DNA of 64,000 bases from Sporomusaceae bacterium (GCA_031460455.1 JAVKTQ010000003.1:1-64000); one strand, 5' to 3'; positions 35,436 through 45,312 are shown, numbered from the stretch's first letter. Translations and numbers: made by a program. Notes: generated by a model not told the origin, from the letters alone.

Positions 35436-36431
35436 ATGCAGAATCTACTTATGAAGAGCTTTCTTATCCTGCTGTTGCTTGCAAACACGGCCTTTGCCGC
35501 CGTGCCTGCCGATCCGCTGCCGTCATGGAACGATACCGCAACCAAGAAGGCCATCATAACCTTTGTCGAAGAAGTGACCCGGCCAGGCTCGCCGAGCTTT
35601 GTCCCGGTTGCGGAGCGTATCGCCACTTTCGACAATGACGGTACGCTGTGGCCCGAGCAGCCGATGTATTTCCCGGAGGCCTTTTTGTACGACCGCATCA
35701 AGGCGCTGGCGCCGTCGCACCCCGAATGGCATGATAAACAGCCGGTCAAGGCTGTGCTGGCGGGCGACCTGAAGACGGTCCACGCCGGCGGCTATAATAC
35801 CATGCTCGAGCTCGTTTATGCCACGCACGCCGGCTACACCACGGAAGAGTTCGCCCAGACCGTCAAGGACTGGGCGGCAACGGCCAGGCATCCGAAGACC
35901 GGCCGACTGTACACGGAAATGGCTTACCAACCTATGCGCGAATTGCTTGAGTATCTGCGATCCAACGGTTTTAAGACCTTCATCGTATCCGGCGGTTTGG
36001 CCGATTTCATGCGCCCCTTGTCGGAAAGGGTTTATGGCATCCCTCCCGAGCAGGTGGTCGGCAGCAGTATCAAGACGGAATTCAAGATGCGCGACGGCAA
36101 GCCGGTGATAGTATTTTTGCCGGAGGTCGGCTTTATCGATGGAGGCGCGGGCAAAGCGATCGGCATTGAACAGTACATCGGCCGCCGTCCCATCGCCGCC
36201 TTCGGCAACTCTGACGGCGATCTGCAAATGCTTCAGTGGACGATGGCCGGCAAAGACACGCGGTTCGCGCTCCTTGTCCACCACACCGACGCCGAGCGCG
36301 AATGGGCTTATGACCGTACATCCGTCTACGGCCGCCTTGACAAGGCGCTGGACGAAGCACGGGCGAAAGGCTGGACGGTTGTCGACATGAAGAAGGATTG
36401 GAAGAGCATCTACGTGTTCGAGAACGAGTAA
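35436..36431 (+). CDS. secreted HAD-superfamily phosphatase-like protein
   Basis: The 331-residue protein has a signal peptide (MKSFLILLLLANTAFA). HAD motif I is TFDNDGTLW, motif II IVSGG, and motif IV FGNSDGDLQML. It is therefore a periplasmic phosphohydrolase candidate. The ATG at 35436 follows AAGGAGAA. It lies between the barrel and the secretin genes on the same strand, consistent with one operon. Confidence 0.75.
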   Translation: MQNLLMKSFLILLLLANTAFAAVPADPLPSWNDTATKKAIITFVEEVTRPGSPSFVPVAERIATFDNDGTLWPEQPMYFPEAFLYDRIKALAPSHPEWHDKQPVKAVLAGDLKTVHAGGYNTMLELVYATHAGYTTEEFAQTVKDWAATARHPKTGRLYTEMAYQPMRELLEYLRSNGFKTFIVSGGLADFMRPLSERVYGIPPEQVVGSSIKTEFKMRDGKPVIVFLPEVGFIDGGAGKAIGIEQYIGRRPIAAFGNSDGDLQMLQWTMAGKDTRFALLVHHTDAEREWAYDRTSVYGRLDKALDEARAKGWTVVDMKKDWKSIYVFENE

Positions 36432-36489
36432 CATTTTTTAGGGCATAGGAAAAGAAACTTTCAATAGCATTTGGGGATTAGGTGGTCTC

Positions 36490-37671
36490 ATGAAGCTGTC
36501 GTTAAAAAAGCACAGCATACGGCCGTATTTCATCGTTCTCGCGACAGCTTTGTTTTTCTTGAGCTATGGCGCGAGGGGCTGGGCGGCCCAGGATGCCGTG
36601 AACGACGCTGCCAACGCACCGGTGACGCCTGCGGAGGCTGTTGCCGCCGATGTCGCCGGCTATCGCCTCGTCAACGGCGTCGTCATTCTGCCGATAATGC
36701 CCGGCAATGAGATGGTGGTACAGGGTCTTTTGCAATCGCTGGCCCAGGATCCGGATTTTCAGGGGATCAGCATGACGCTGTTCGCTCCTGTCGGGACAAA
36801 ACCGAAGATTCTGTTGGCAGGCAATCAGGGTGAAGACCGGCTGCGGTATGCGGCCGAGAAACTAAAAACTATCGTAGGCAAGATGGGACAGCCCCATCGT
36901 TTGGTGGTTGCCGCCTATTTGCGGGAAATAACGATAGAAAATGACGACGAGGCGGGGTTATCGTGGTTTCCCAACGGTGTGCAGGGCGGTCTGACGACAG
37001 GGGTAACGACGACGTACACACGGGAATGGGACAGCAATGGGGCGGCGCCGCCCAGCCTGAATAAGCAGCCTACGATAACGAAGAGCACGAGCGGTTACAC
37101 GGTCGGGCTGACTAATCCCGTAAACGTCACGGCGAGCCTGACGAAAGCGATGTCGAAGGGCAAGGTCATTGTCGGCAGCGAGATCAATATTGTCAATGGC
37201 ACAACGGCCGAGATAAAGAATGATGATTCGATGCCTGTTCCCCTAACTTCGAACGGCGTCGTTACCTTCAATACCCAGGTTATCAGCAGCGATGTAAAGA
37301 TAACGCCGACAATAGTGAAGTTCAACGCGGAGAGGCCGGAGGAAAGCGTCGTCCGCCTCGACGTAGTCGTGCAGCTGAGCGTGCCGACGGATACGGTGAC
37401 CTTCAGCGGCGGCTCGTCGGCTCTGCAGTATACCGTGCAAACCTTAACATCCACTCTTTATACGAAGGCCAATAACGAGCGGATCATCGGCGGGCTGTTC
37501 GCGAGCGACGCCTGGATCAAATCCAGCAGCGGCATTCCGATCCTGATGAATGTGCCGGTACTCAAGTATCTGTTTTCTTCCGAATCGGTAAGCCTGCAAC
37601 ACTCGGCGTCGATATTGACCCTGGCAGTGCGCATTCTGCCTGTAACGAAGGAGGATGGCTATGCGTACTGA
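36490..37671 (+). CDS. short secretin-domain protein 1
   Basis: The 393-residue exported protein has a signal peptide, an N1-like segment (about 60-135), and a secretin-like domain with LVVAAYLREI, VISSDVKITPTIVKF and the C-terminal IPILMNVPVLKYLFSSES, which matches the secretin signature. It lacks the long N0-N3 region and lipoprotein box of GspD/PilQ. It may form an outer-membrane ring, alone or with the next protein. No type II or pilus genes are in the window. It overlaps the next start by 11 nt. Confidence 0.7.
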   Translation: MKLSLKKHSIRPYFIVLATALFFLSYGARGWAAQDAVNDAANAPVTPAEAVAADVAGYRLVNGVVILPIMPGNEMVVQGLLQSLAQDPDFQGISMTLFAPVGTKPKILLAGNQGEDRLRYAAEKLKTIVGKMGQPHRLVVAAYLREITIENDDEAGLSWFPNGVQGGLTTGVTTTYTREWDSNGAAPPSLNKQPTITKSTSGYTVGLTNPVNVTASLTKAMSKGKVIVGSEINIVNGTTAEIKNDDSMPVPLTSNGVVTFNTQVISSDVKITPTIVKFNAERPEESVVRLDVVVQLSVPTDTVTFSGGSSALQYTVQTLTSTLYTKANNERIIGGLFASDAWIKSSSGIPILMNVPVLKYLFSSESVSLQHSASILTLAVRILPVTKEDGYAY

Positions 37672-38779
37672 CAACAACGCCTGCCGGATCATCGGTAAAA
37701 TGCTGTTGCTGGCGGCGGCAGCGCTGGTGTTCATCGGCGCATATGCCGCTCCGGCTTACGCCGAAGGAAATGTTTCGGATATAGCGGTGGAAAATGGCAC
37801 GGTAGCGCTGCCGGTGGTTCACGGCAACGCGCCGGCGGTGACCAACCTGCTGACCTATTTGCAGCAAATGCCCGAATTCGCCGGTATGTCGGTGAGTCTG
37901 CTGCAGCCGAAGGGCGCGCCGGCGATGGCGCTGCTGTCGGGGACGGACGAAGGGCAGCTGCGAAACGCGGCCGCCAAGCTGCAAGCGCTGCTGGCGGAGG
38001 TGGGCCGGCCGCACCTCTTAATAATTTCCGCTTATCTGCGCGAGTTGGATATGGCCAATAACCAGTCTACGGGGATCGACTGGTCGTCGCTCACCGGCAA
38101 CGTGACTTACGGCGTCAGTGCGTGGCAGCGTTCGGTCGGCAGCAATACTTATCAATTTTTCCCCAATATAGGGCAATGGGTGAAGACGGTGCAGGGCTCG
38201 GTCACCGATACGCTTACGACCGGGATGCCGGCGCCGACGAGCGGCGCGCTGGGCTTCAACGCCCAGCTGACCAGGTCGCTGTCCAAGAGCCGGGTTATCA
38301 TGGGCAGTAATATTTATACCCCCAACGGTATTCAGGGCGAGCTGCTCAGTCAGACAATCGTTCCTCTGCAGACGACCGACAGCAACGGGAATGCAACCTT
38401 GACCTCGCAGACGATCAGCAGCGATGTCAAGATTACCCCCACGATTGTCAAGTATAATGCCGATAGGCCGTCCGAGAGTGTCGTGAAGCTTGATGTATAT
38501 ATGCAGATGGCGCTGGTTACCGGCAGTGTCCAGGTAGGGCAGCAGTCGGCCAAAGAATTTTCCACCAAGACGCTGACAACTACAGGGCTCGTGAGGGCGG
38601 ACAGCGGCGTCTATGTTGCCGGTGTTTTCGCCGGCGACACCGAAACGCGGTCGGTCAGCGGCATTCCGATATTGATGAACATACCCTTCCTGAAGTATTT
38701 ATTCAGCCAGGAAACCAAGCAAATGACCCACAAGGTCGGCGTGTTGACCGTTTCTGTACGCATTCTGCCGGAGCAGTAG
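37661..38779 (+). CDS. short secretin-domain protein 2
   Basis: The 372-residue paralogue of the preceding gene shares PTIVKYNADRPSESVVKLD, ISSDVKITPT and IPILMNIPFLKYLFSQET in the same order. It has a signal peptide ending near APAYA. The ATG at 37661 lies 6 nt after GAAGGAGG; the ATG at 37655 abuts that site. Tandem duplication and translational overlap suggest a hetero-oligomer. Confidence 0.7.
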   Translation: MRTDNNACRIIGKMLLLAAAALVFIGAYAAPAYAEGNVSDIAVENGTVALPVVHGNAPAVTNLLTYLQQMPEFAGMSVSLLQPKGAPAMALLSGTDEGQLRNAAAKLQALLAEVGRPHLLIISAYLRELDMANNQSTGIDWSSLTGNVTYGVSAWQRSVGSNTYQFFPNIGQWVKTVQGSVTDTLTTGMPAPTSGALGFNAQLTRSLSKSRVIMGSNIYTPNGIQGELLSQTIVPLQTTDSNGNATLTSQTISSDVKITPTIVKYNADRPSESVVKLDVYMQMALVTGSVQVGQQSAKEFSTKTLTTTGLVRADSGVYVAGVFAGDTETRSVSGIPILMNIPFLKYLFSQETKQMTHKVGVLTVSVRILPEQ

Positions 38780-38815
38780 ACTGTTTGAGCGCCTTACATG
38801 AGCGGAGGTAAGAGG

Positions 38816-39508
38816 ATGCCTGTGACAAAATGGTTTAAGCGATACCGGCGGTTGCCGCTGGCGGTTGTCGTGGCGTTCGTCATTATTGCCTGCGGCTTGC
38901 CGGTCCGCGGCGGTTATGCGGCGGGCAACGGGCCGGAGGGGCAAAAGGATGTTTTGCCGCCGACCCTTACCGTGACGCTGCAGGACGAGGACGGCCAGCC
39001 GATCAGCGATGTCGAGCTTCATGCCATGCCGGCCAATCTGGCTGGCAAGGAAAAAGCGCGGGCCCGGACGGATGAGAGCGGCAAAGCGGTGTTCAAGCAT
39101 TTGAAGAGCGGCGCGTATTATTTTTACGCCAATGTCCGGGCGCTCCGCAGCCATGATGGCTACGATTTTCCGGCGATAATCAAGGAGACCAAGAACTATA
39201 GCTCTTACTATGTTTCGGAGACCAAGCGGTTCGACCTCAGTGAAAACGCGGAGTGTACCTTGACGATAAAAAGAGGCGCCTATGTTATGCTCGAGACCTT
39301 CCTCGATGTATATAAACCGGACAAAATCGTGCTGATGAACAAAAGGCAGGGCATCGGCCAGAACGTCCCGATAGGCTCCGCCGACTTTATCCAGCTGTAC
39401 ATGCCGATGGGGGAAAAATATTCGATCATCACGGTGAAAAGCGGCGATTTCGATTCCTGGATTATCGAGTTTTACGCCCATAACGGGCTGCGGATCGAGC
39501 TACTGTAG
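38816..39508 (+). CDS. secreted protein with prealbumin-like domain
   Basis: The 230-residue protein has a signal peptide (ending near GGYA) and a carboxypeptidase-regulatory-like segment: LTVTLQDEDGQPISDVELHA followed by TDESGKAVFKHLKSGAYYFYA. Such beta-sandwich domains are structural or adhesive. The ATG at 38816 follows GGAGGTAAGAGG; the ATG at 38798 lies upstream of that site. It may decorate the secretin ring; this is inference. Confidence 0.6.
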   Translation: MPVTKWFKRYRRLPLAVVVAFVIIACGLPVRGGYAAGNGPEGQKDVLPPTLTVTLQDEDGQPISDVELHAMPANLAGKEKARARTDESGKAVFKHLKSGAYYFYANVRALRSHDGYDFPAIIKETKNYSSYYVSETKRFDLSENAECTLTIKRGAYVMLETFLDVYKPDKIVLMNKRQGIGQNVPIGSADFIQLYMPMGEKYSIITVKSGDFDSWIIEFYAHNGLRIELL

Positions 39509-39570
39509 CTTTGTTCTCATCAGAGTCGGCACAGGCCGGAAGGCAATAAAATTTCAAGGAGGAACAGTCG

Positions 39571-41091
39571 ATGAGTTTTTTTAAAGGACCGATATTCAAA
39601 GTTGTTTTGCCCCTGATTCTGGCGCTTAGTGTTATATCAGGCACGGTGGCGGCGGCGGACGGCCAGGCGCCTACACCGCCGACGGCGACGTCGGTGGCGC
39701 TGAACACCTATGGGAGTTTGCCGGTGGTAGTCTTAAACCTGACCCAGTCGCCGATCAATATGAATATGTCGTTCACCGCCCCGAACGGATACGCGACAAC
39801 GGGCTGGCCGGTACCTCTGCCCATAGCTGCAGGGCTGCCGGGAGTTTACTATCTCAATGGCAGTCAAACGGCTACTTTCGCCAATATCCTTACGCCAAAT
39901 GTCACGCCTACGAATAACGGTAATTTCTCGCTGAACCCGATTGCAACTGTGGATTCGCAGAACAATATCGCTTATAGCAAGAATTCCGGCTGGATGAGTA
40001 TGTTTACCACTTTTCCCTCCTGGACTTTAAGTGGCATGTACAAACAGGTCCAGTTCGTGAAACTTGGCAACGAAATAAACAATCAGGGAGCGGCAGCCTA
40101 CAACTCCGAAGTGCTCACCGGCTATCCCAGCAGCGACGCCAAAAACATCACTTCCAACTTCGGCGCCGTGAGTGCCAGTGCTCTCAATGCGGGCCAGGCC
40201 GCGGTCGCCACCCTGAAGCTGAACCTGCTGAATTCGAACGGAACGGTGCAGGCCGCTTATGACATCAACATCAATAGTTTGGGCGGAGGCACGTCCGGCA
40301 GCGTTGCCATCCCCCAATCGGGGTTCTCGATACTGCATGCTTTGCATACGGCGGCCGATATCCTGGCCGATGGCAAGATGGCAATAGAAGGCGATCCGTT
40401 GGCGATAATCGATTTAATCGACGGAATAGGGGAGACAGTCGACGGAATCGTCACTGCTGTTTCCAATGCCAATAGCACGAATGTCAATGTTACCACCGAT
40501 AAGGCTTATCCGGCAAAATCCAAGGGCATCAACGTTACGGCTACCGCGGATCCAGCCGGTTTCCCCAGCGGGGCGACGCTGAGCGCCTATTCGGGCGACA
40601 GCCAGTCGCTGATGTATGAGGTTAAAAGCGCTGCCAACCAGCAGCTGCCGCTGACCCAGCAAAACGCCGTGTTTGTCACAACCTGGCGGCAGTCGCCGCA
40701 AAACAATTATGGAGTAAGCCTGCCTAACGGCGCGGATATCCTGTTCGTCGTCGTGCTGAATCAAGGCGTTTACGCCTCGAACCAGGTGCAGCAGTATATC
40801 AATAATAACGCCCCGACGCAAATGGCCGGCGGCGCCAAGTACCAGCCGACCAAGGCCCAGGCCCAGGAATCGGCGAAAATCCTGGGGATACTGACGGCGA
40901 TTGCCAAGAAGAATCCGCAGGACGCGAAACTGATTATCGATCTTTTCGGTGTTCGCGGCAAGCATGCCCAGGTGAAAAACGACCCCGCCGCGCTGAAGAA
41001 CCTGGGTGTCCAACTGAAAACGGTTTTGGAAAAGCATAAGAATGAGTTGCCTGCCATCGAGCAATACCTCACAAAACTGGCCCGGAAATAA
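39571..41091 (+). CDS. secreted protein of unknown function (large)
   Basis: The 506-residue protein has a signal peptide (to TVAAA) and a beta-rich, Asn/Thr/Ala-rich body. The C-terminal 90 residues are charged and helical. VVLNLTQSPINMNMSF near the N-terminus and GADILFVVVLNQGVYASN later resemble motifs in the next protein. No known family. The ATG follows AAGGAGGAACAGTCG. Confidence 0.6.
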   Translation: MSFFKGPIFKVVLPLILALSVISGTVAAADGQAPTPPTATSVALNTYGSLPVVVLNLTQSPINMNMSFTAPNGYATTGWPVPLPIAAGLPGVYYLNGSQTATFANILTPNVTPTNNGNFSLNPIATVDSQNNIAYSKNSGWMSMFTTFPSWTLSGMYKQVQFVKLGNEINNQGAAAYNSEVLTGYPSSDAKNITSNFGAVSASALNAGQAAVATLKLNLLNSNGTVQAAYDININSLGGGTSGSVAIPQSGFSILHALHTAADILADGKMAIEGDPLAIIDLIDGIGETVDGIVTAVSNANSTNVNVTTDKAYPAKSKGINVTATADPAGFPSGATLSAYSGDSQSLMYEVKSAANQQLPLTQQNAVFVTTWRQSPQNNYGVSLPNGADILFVVVLNQGVYASNQVQQYINNNAPTQMAGGAKYQPTKAQAQESAKILGILTAIAKKNPQDAKLIIDLFGVRGKHAQVKNDPAALKNLGVQLKTVLEKHKNELPAIEQYLTKLARK

Positions 41092-41126
41092 GCAAGGAAA
41101 ATAAACGATAAAGCGAGGATACGCCA

Positions 41127-42074
41127 ATGTCAAAAAGAAAGATCCTGCTGTGTTCGCTGGTGGTGCTGCTGACGGTATTCGGCAGCGTGGCTTTCGCCGC
41201 CGCTCCCGCCGCTCCTTATGCAAACATAATTGCCTATAATGAGATGGCTCCGGGGTGGGGGGTGTCATCGAACAATCCCAATGTCTCCACACTGGGAGTG
41301 CTGGATATTATCAATATGACGCCCTGGGATATATCGCTCGGCGCCGGGTTGGGCAAACCCATGCTTAGCGGGATGACGACCGGGTCGTTCAACGGGTTTT
41401 GGCTGGCCGGCATCCACAAGCCAAGCACAAACACCAACAATTTCGGCGGCAGCGCCGCCTATCATTCCTATCAGGTGGCGCTGAACAACCTGAACAACGG
41501 CTGGGTGCTGAAAAACGAGGTGAAGTCCGGCTACTCGCAGCCAATGTGGTACGATTCGGTACCGATTGTGTTCAACAGCAACAGTTTTACCCAGAGCGGA
41601 AATACCGCGGCCCTGAATTTTATCGTCACCTCCAGCGTGGGCTTTGACACGCCTTATGCCGGGAATACCGAGAACTATGCGGCAACCGCCCTCAGCTTCG
41701 GCGACGGCACCAATAATTACGGTTTTACAGCCCATGATACGATGATCTACTACAGCAACTGGAAAAACACCACGCATTTCCTTATGATTCAGGGGCTGGG
41801 GACAAATGCTAATAGCTGGAAGCCGATAGTCAAAAACCTCGGCGGATTTTGGAACACTCAACCAGGGGCGGACGGCTCGGCAAAAGGCACACCAGTGCCG
41901 ATACCGGCCTTCCTGAATGTTTCCGGCCTGGCTTATCCCAATTTTTCGGCTGTGGCCGGCGGTACGCCCGGGCTTGATCTGGTCGTTATCCTTCAGGCCG
42001 GCGGTTATGCCGATATGCAGTTGATATTCCTGGCGGTGCCGAGCAATAACAACGGTCTCCTGAAAGGGCTGTAA
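41127..42074 (+). CDS. secreted protein of unknown function (small)
   Basis: The 315-residue protein has a signal peptide (to AFAAA) and a beta-rich body. DIINMTPWDISLGAG and LDLVVILQAGGYADMQL correspond to the two motifs of the preceding protein, in the same order, so the two probably share a fold. The ATG follows GCGAGGATACGCCA. It is followed by a strong hairpin. Confidence 0.6.
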   Translation: MSKRKILLCSLVVLLTVFGSVAFAAAPAAPYANIIAYNEMAPGWGVSSNNPNVSTLGVLDIINMTPWDISLGAGLGKPMLSGMTTGSFNGFWLAGIHKPSTNTNNFGGSAAYHSYQVALNNLNNGWVLKNEVKSGYSQPMWYDSVPIVFNSNSFTQSGNTAALNFIVTSSVGFDTPYAGNTENYAATALSFGDGTNNYGFTAHDTMIYYSNWKNTTHFLMIQGLGTNANSWKPIVKNLGGFWNTQPGADGSAKGTPVPIPAFLNVSGLAYPNFSAVAGGTPGLDLVVILQAGGYADMQLIFLAVPSNNNGLLKGL

Positions 42075-42096
42075 TCGCGGAAGCGGAAACAAAACA

Positions 42097-42128
42097 ACAG
42101 CGTTCCTCCCGGCGCGGAGGAACGCTGT
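42097..42128 (+). terminator. 13-bp hairpin in the envelope cluster
   Basis: ACAGCGTTCCTCC pairs with GGAGGAACGCTGT. There is no T-run; it ends 21 nt before the next start codon and may tune expression rather than stop it. Confidence 0.6.
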
Positions 42129-42149
42129 GTTGGGGGATGAAAAGATTCT

Positions 42150-43244
42150 ATGGTCGATAGGCCGTCTTTGTGGGAGTTGTTGCAGCAGGGCAAATTGCCC
42201 CGGCGCCGCTTTATCAAAACATGCGTGGCTCTGACCGGATTATTGGGATTGTCGCCGGCTATATTGCCGGCTGTCGTCGCGCGGGCGGAAACGCGGCCAG
42301 GTGGGGTAAACGCGCAAACCTGGACATTCGCCATGATCAGCGATACCCATGACAGCGACATGGTAAGAACCAGGACAGGGGTTACCGCTCATCTCGCCCC
42401 CATCGTAAACTATATTGTCGACGAACATCCTGATTTCGTTATACAAACAGGAGATCTGATCACCGGAGCCCAAACTTTAATGACTTCGCCGGTATTTAGA
42501 AAATATGATATGCAGTATGCCTATTATAAGCAAGTAACCGCCCCTTTCAGCCGGGCGAATATCCCTTTATTCGTGATCAGGGGCAACCATGATTATGGTC
42601 TCCATAATGAGGATCCGGCATTAAACAAGGCATATATGGCGGATATTGCCAGAACCATGCCGCAGAACGGACCGCCGGCGGCAAAAGGATTATCTTATAG
42701 TTTCGTGCATAATAAAATAAAGTTCATCATGGTAGACCAATATGTTAATGCGGCGAACGGCATTGTTACGCTGCCGATGGAGTGGATAAAGGACGAACTG
42801 GCAAGCAGGCAAGGAGCGGAACATATCTTCGTTATGGGCCATAGCCCGGCTTTTACTCCCGATACAACCGCCAGCAGCAAGATAGCTCAGTTTAATTTGT
42901 TTGATCAGACTAACCTGCGTGATCAATTTTGGAAGCTGCTGACTGATAATCAGGTGACGGCGTATATTTCCGGACATGAGCATCTTTATTTCCGCGGCCG
43001 GGCGAACGGGCTGCCGCAAATCGTTATCGGCAATTTGGGTTCAGATGCCAATTATAACCCCGCCACGGTGGACAGCCGGTTGACGAATGTCTTTCCGACG
43101 ACTCCGGTGCCCAATACGCAGGGGCGCCCCGGGTATAGCATTTTCACGGTGGATGACGGCCAAAAGTCGCTCACGGCCACGGAGTATTGGTTAGATCAGA
43201 ATAACAATAAATACGTTTATGACACATATGCGCTTATTCCCTGA
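42150..43244 (+). CDS. second Tat-exported metallophosphoesterase
   Basis: The 364-residue protein has a twin-arginine signal (LPRRRFIKTCVALTGLLGL). Calcineurin-like motifs are ISDTHDSD, QTGDLITG, RGNHDYG, GHSPAF and GHEHLYF. It should act in the periplasm. It is on the same strand as the secretin cluster but about half the size of the first phosphoesterase. Confidence 0.85.
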   Translation: MVDRPSLWELLQQGKLPRRRFIKTCVALTGLLGLSPAILPAVVARAETRPGGVNAQTWTFAMISDTHDSDMVRTRTGVTAHLAPIVNYIVDEHPDFVIQTGDLITGAQTLMTSPVFRKYDMQYAYYKQVTAPFSRANIPLFVIRGNHDYGLHNEDPALNKAYMADIARTMPQNGPPAAKGLSYSFVHNKIKFIMVDQYVNAANGIVTLPMEWIKDELASRQGAEHIFVMGHSPAFTPDTTASSKIAQFNLFDQTNLRDQFWKLLTDNQVTAYISGHEHLYFRGRANGLPQIVIGNLGSDANYNPATVDSRLTNVFPTTPVPNTQGRPGYSIFTVDDGQKSLTATEYWLDQNNNKYVYDTYALIP

Positions 43245-43291
43245 CATTACACCGGGTTCGGGAAACGGGGCAGGCTTTTGAAGGAGTAAGT

Positions 43292-43828
43292 ATGCAGCAT
43301 CATACAGTGGCGATCATCATAATAGTTGTGCTGGTGTTGTTCAAAATTTACCTGCGTGCCCGGCGTGAACTCAGGTTTCAAAAGTTCGTCAAATGGCGCG
43401 CGCTTTTGAGGATAGCGCTGATGATCGGGTTGGGGGTTGGTTTGCTGGTCACGGGCTACGCGAATCCTGTGCGGTACCTCTTCGATGGCATCGGCATTTT
43501 GTTGGGGTATATTATCGCCTGGTACTCGATCCGCACCTCGGCGTTCGAGTGGCGTGACAACGACTGGTTCTACCGCCAGAATCAGGTGATTGGCAAGTGC
43601 ATTTTCGTGATACTGGTAGGCCGTTTTATTCACAAAGGCTATGAGGATATTGCCGCCTTGTTTGGCGCGGCCGCCAATGGGCAATTGGCGCGGCAAGTAC
43701 CGTCAGCCGAGTATGTCCGCGACCCGTCTGTAACGGCTATTATGTTTGTATTGATCGCTTATTATATCTTTTTCTATACGTTCCTCATGCGGAGGGAGCA
43801 ACAGACGAAGCTCGCAGAAAGAGCGTAA
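43292..43828 (+). CDS. multi-pass membrane protein, unknown
   Basis: The 178-residue protein has four hydrophobic segments (about 5-17, 42-60, 66-82, 145-165) and a basic cytosolic loop. It loosely resembles CcdC-type membrane proteins, but I cannot confirm this. The ATG follows AAGGAGTAAGT. It is the last gene of the plus-strand cluster. Confidence 0.55.
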   Translation: MQHHTVAIIIIVVLVLFKIYLRARRELRFQKFVKWRALLRIALMIGLGVGLLVTGYANPVRYLFDGIGILLGYIIAWYSIRTSAFEWRDNDWFYRQNQVIGKCIFVILVGRFIHKGYEDIAALFGAAANGQLARQVPSAEYVRDPSVTAIMFVLIAYYIFFYTFLMRREQQTKLAERA

Positions 43829-43851
43829 CCCCTGGGTTAGCCAGGAGTTAC
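43825..43851. terminator. hairpin between converging genes
   Basis: GTAAC-CCTGG pairs with CCAGG-GTTAC, one bulged base on each side. It lies between the membrane protein and the convergent barrel gene. Confidence 0.5.
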
Positions 43852-43886
43852 GGGTCGGGGGGCCTTCGGCAAATTCCGGGTGAGGG

Positions 43887-45014
43887 TCAGAACTTGTGCC
43901 AGTAAGTGATGCGCAGGAATCTTTCGGGATAGGGGCCCGGCCCGTAGATTTGGTAAAGCGCGGACGGGAAATCGTATCTGCCGGCCTTATAATACACTTC
44001 CACCATTTCCTGCTTGTTAATGGCGTGCTGGAAGTTGATGAAGTGCGCCCTGGGGGCAAGGGAGGACATGCCGGTCCCCGCCAGAAAGGGGATGGAAACT
44101 ATCCCGGCTTTCAGGACATTCTGGCGGTCCAGCTGGTACGCAAGCTGATAAATATATGACTTGATCGTGCCGGATGGAAAGGTGGCCAACACTCGTGCCG
44201 GCAGGCCGCTGACGAAGGGATCGTTCTTTGTCCAGGCAACTTCGCAGGTAAAGCTGACATTAGGCACGATGTTTTTGTAATTCAGGTTCACTTCGGCGTA
44301 GTTGGCGGTTTTAGAACCCCAGTTAAGGGCTGCGTCGGCATTGGTTTTCGCGGCGTAGTAGGCGCCGACAGTCACCTTTTGGTCAGCCGCGTAAGAAGCG
44401 CCCACAGACCATATCTTATTTTCGTAATTCCTTGGGGTATTGTTATCGACTTGGCTGGAATACGAACCAGTGTAAGTCATTTTGCCTCGTTTTGTTGAAA
44501 TGCTGACACCGTAGACATTTGAATCGCCTACCGTTAGGGTGGTGTCGGCCAACATTCCCAAGGGACCGAGTTTCAAATCCTGGCGGCCAATCTTTGCGTG
44601 AGTGGCTCCATTTGCGTAGGATAGGCCATACATATCCAGATATGCGACCAAATTGTCGCCGCCCTTGATATACCTGGACTGGTCGGCGGAAAAAATATTA
44701 GGATGCTGGGCAAAATTCTGCGTAACGCGCGCATAAGCGGTCCAGCTTTTGTCAAGCCGCATATTCATATTAAGCCAAAGGGTTTCGTTGAAGTCGGTCT
44801 TGTTTCTGATGTATACGGTTTTCTGGTTTTTAAAGAATTCGACCCGGTCTGGCGATACGTCAATCAGCCGGAAATCAACGACATAGAGGCCCGATATCTG
44901 CAGCGCGCGGGACAGCGGCGGCTCGCCACTCGCAAAAGCTGGCTGAGCGACCAGACTGCCGATTAGGGCCGAGCCGATCAGCATAACGCAGACGATATTA
45001 AGGTTTTTAATCAT
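43887..45014 (-). CDS. outer-membrane porin-like beta-barrel
   Basis: The 375-residue protein has a signal peptide (to AFAS), repeated amphipathic strands (e.g. KMTYTGSYSSQV, KVTVGAYYAAK) and a terminal ITYWHKF with C-terminal Phe. It has no S-layer-homology domain, unlike the common Negativicute porins. It converges on the envelope cluster from its own promoter. The substrate is unknown. Confidence 0.7.
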   Translation of the reverse strand: MIKNLNIVCVMLIGSALIGSLVAQPAFASGEPPLSRALQISGLYVVDFRLIDVSPDRVEFFKNQKTVYIRNKTDFNETLWLNMNMRLDKSWTAYARVTQNFAQHPNIFSADQSRYIKGGDNLVAYLDMYGLSYANGATHAKIGRQDLKLGPLGMLADTTLTVGDSNVYGVSISTKRGKMTYTGSYSSQVDNNTPRNYENKIWSVGASYAADQKVTVGAYYAAKTNADAALNWGSKTANYAEVNLNYKNIVPNVSFTCEVAWTKNDPFVSGLPARVLATFPSGTIKSYIYQLAYQLDRQNVLKAGIVSIPFLAGTGMSSLAPRAHFINFQHAINKQEMVEVYYKAGRYDFPSALYQIYGPGPYPERFLRITYWHKF

Positions 45015-45194
45015 TTTTTCCCCATCCGGATTATTTCGCCCGATCTTTCTTCTTGCAATGCTGCATGTAGTCGTTTGCTGGTGCTGCTAAAATGTACGAC
45101 TTATCCGTTTTCGTCAATTTTCCCGAAAAACCTGCCGAATCTCCGCGAAAGGTATATTTGAGCAAGGAAAATATCGCTGAGTAAAGCCGATAAC

Positions 45195-45215
45195 CCGCGC
45201 AGTACGCGGTTTTTT
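45195..45215 (+). terminator. terminator, CCCGCG type
   Basis: CCGCG and CGCGG arms around CAGTA with six T following. It is closely similar to the half-hairpin at the right flank of the Tn7-like element. Confidence 0.65.
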
Positions 45216-45312
45216 GTCGTTTGTCGGGGACTTATCCCGGTAAGATTCTTAAATATGATACAATAAAATCGGGATAAACTAATAAATAATGATAATCGAA
45301 GGAGGGGTGGCA

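Noticed and set aside
36490-38779. Type II secretion or type IV pilus locus
   Set aside because: Only short secretin-like proteins are present; no ATPase, pseudopilin, or inner-membrane platform genes.
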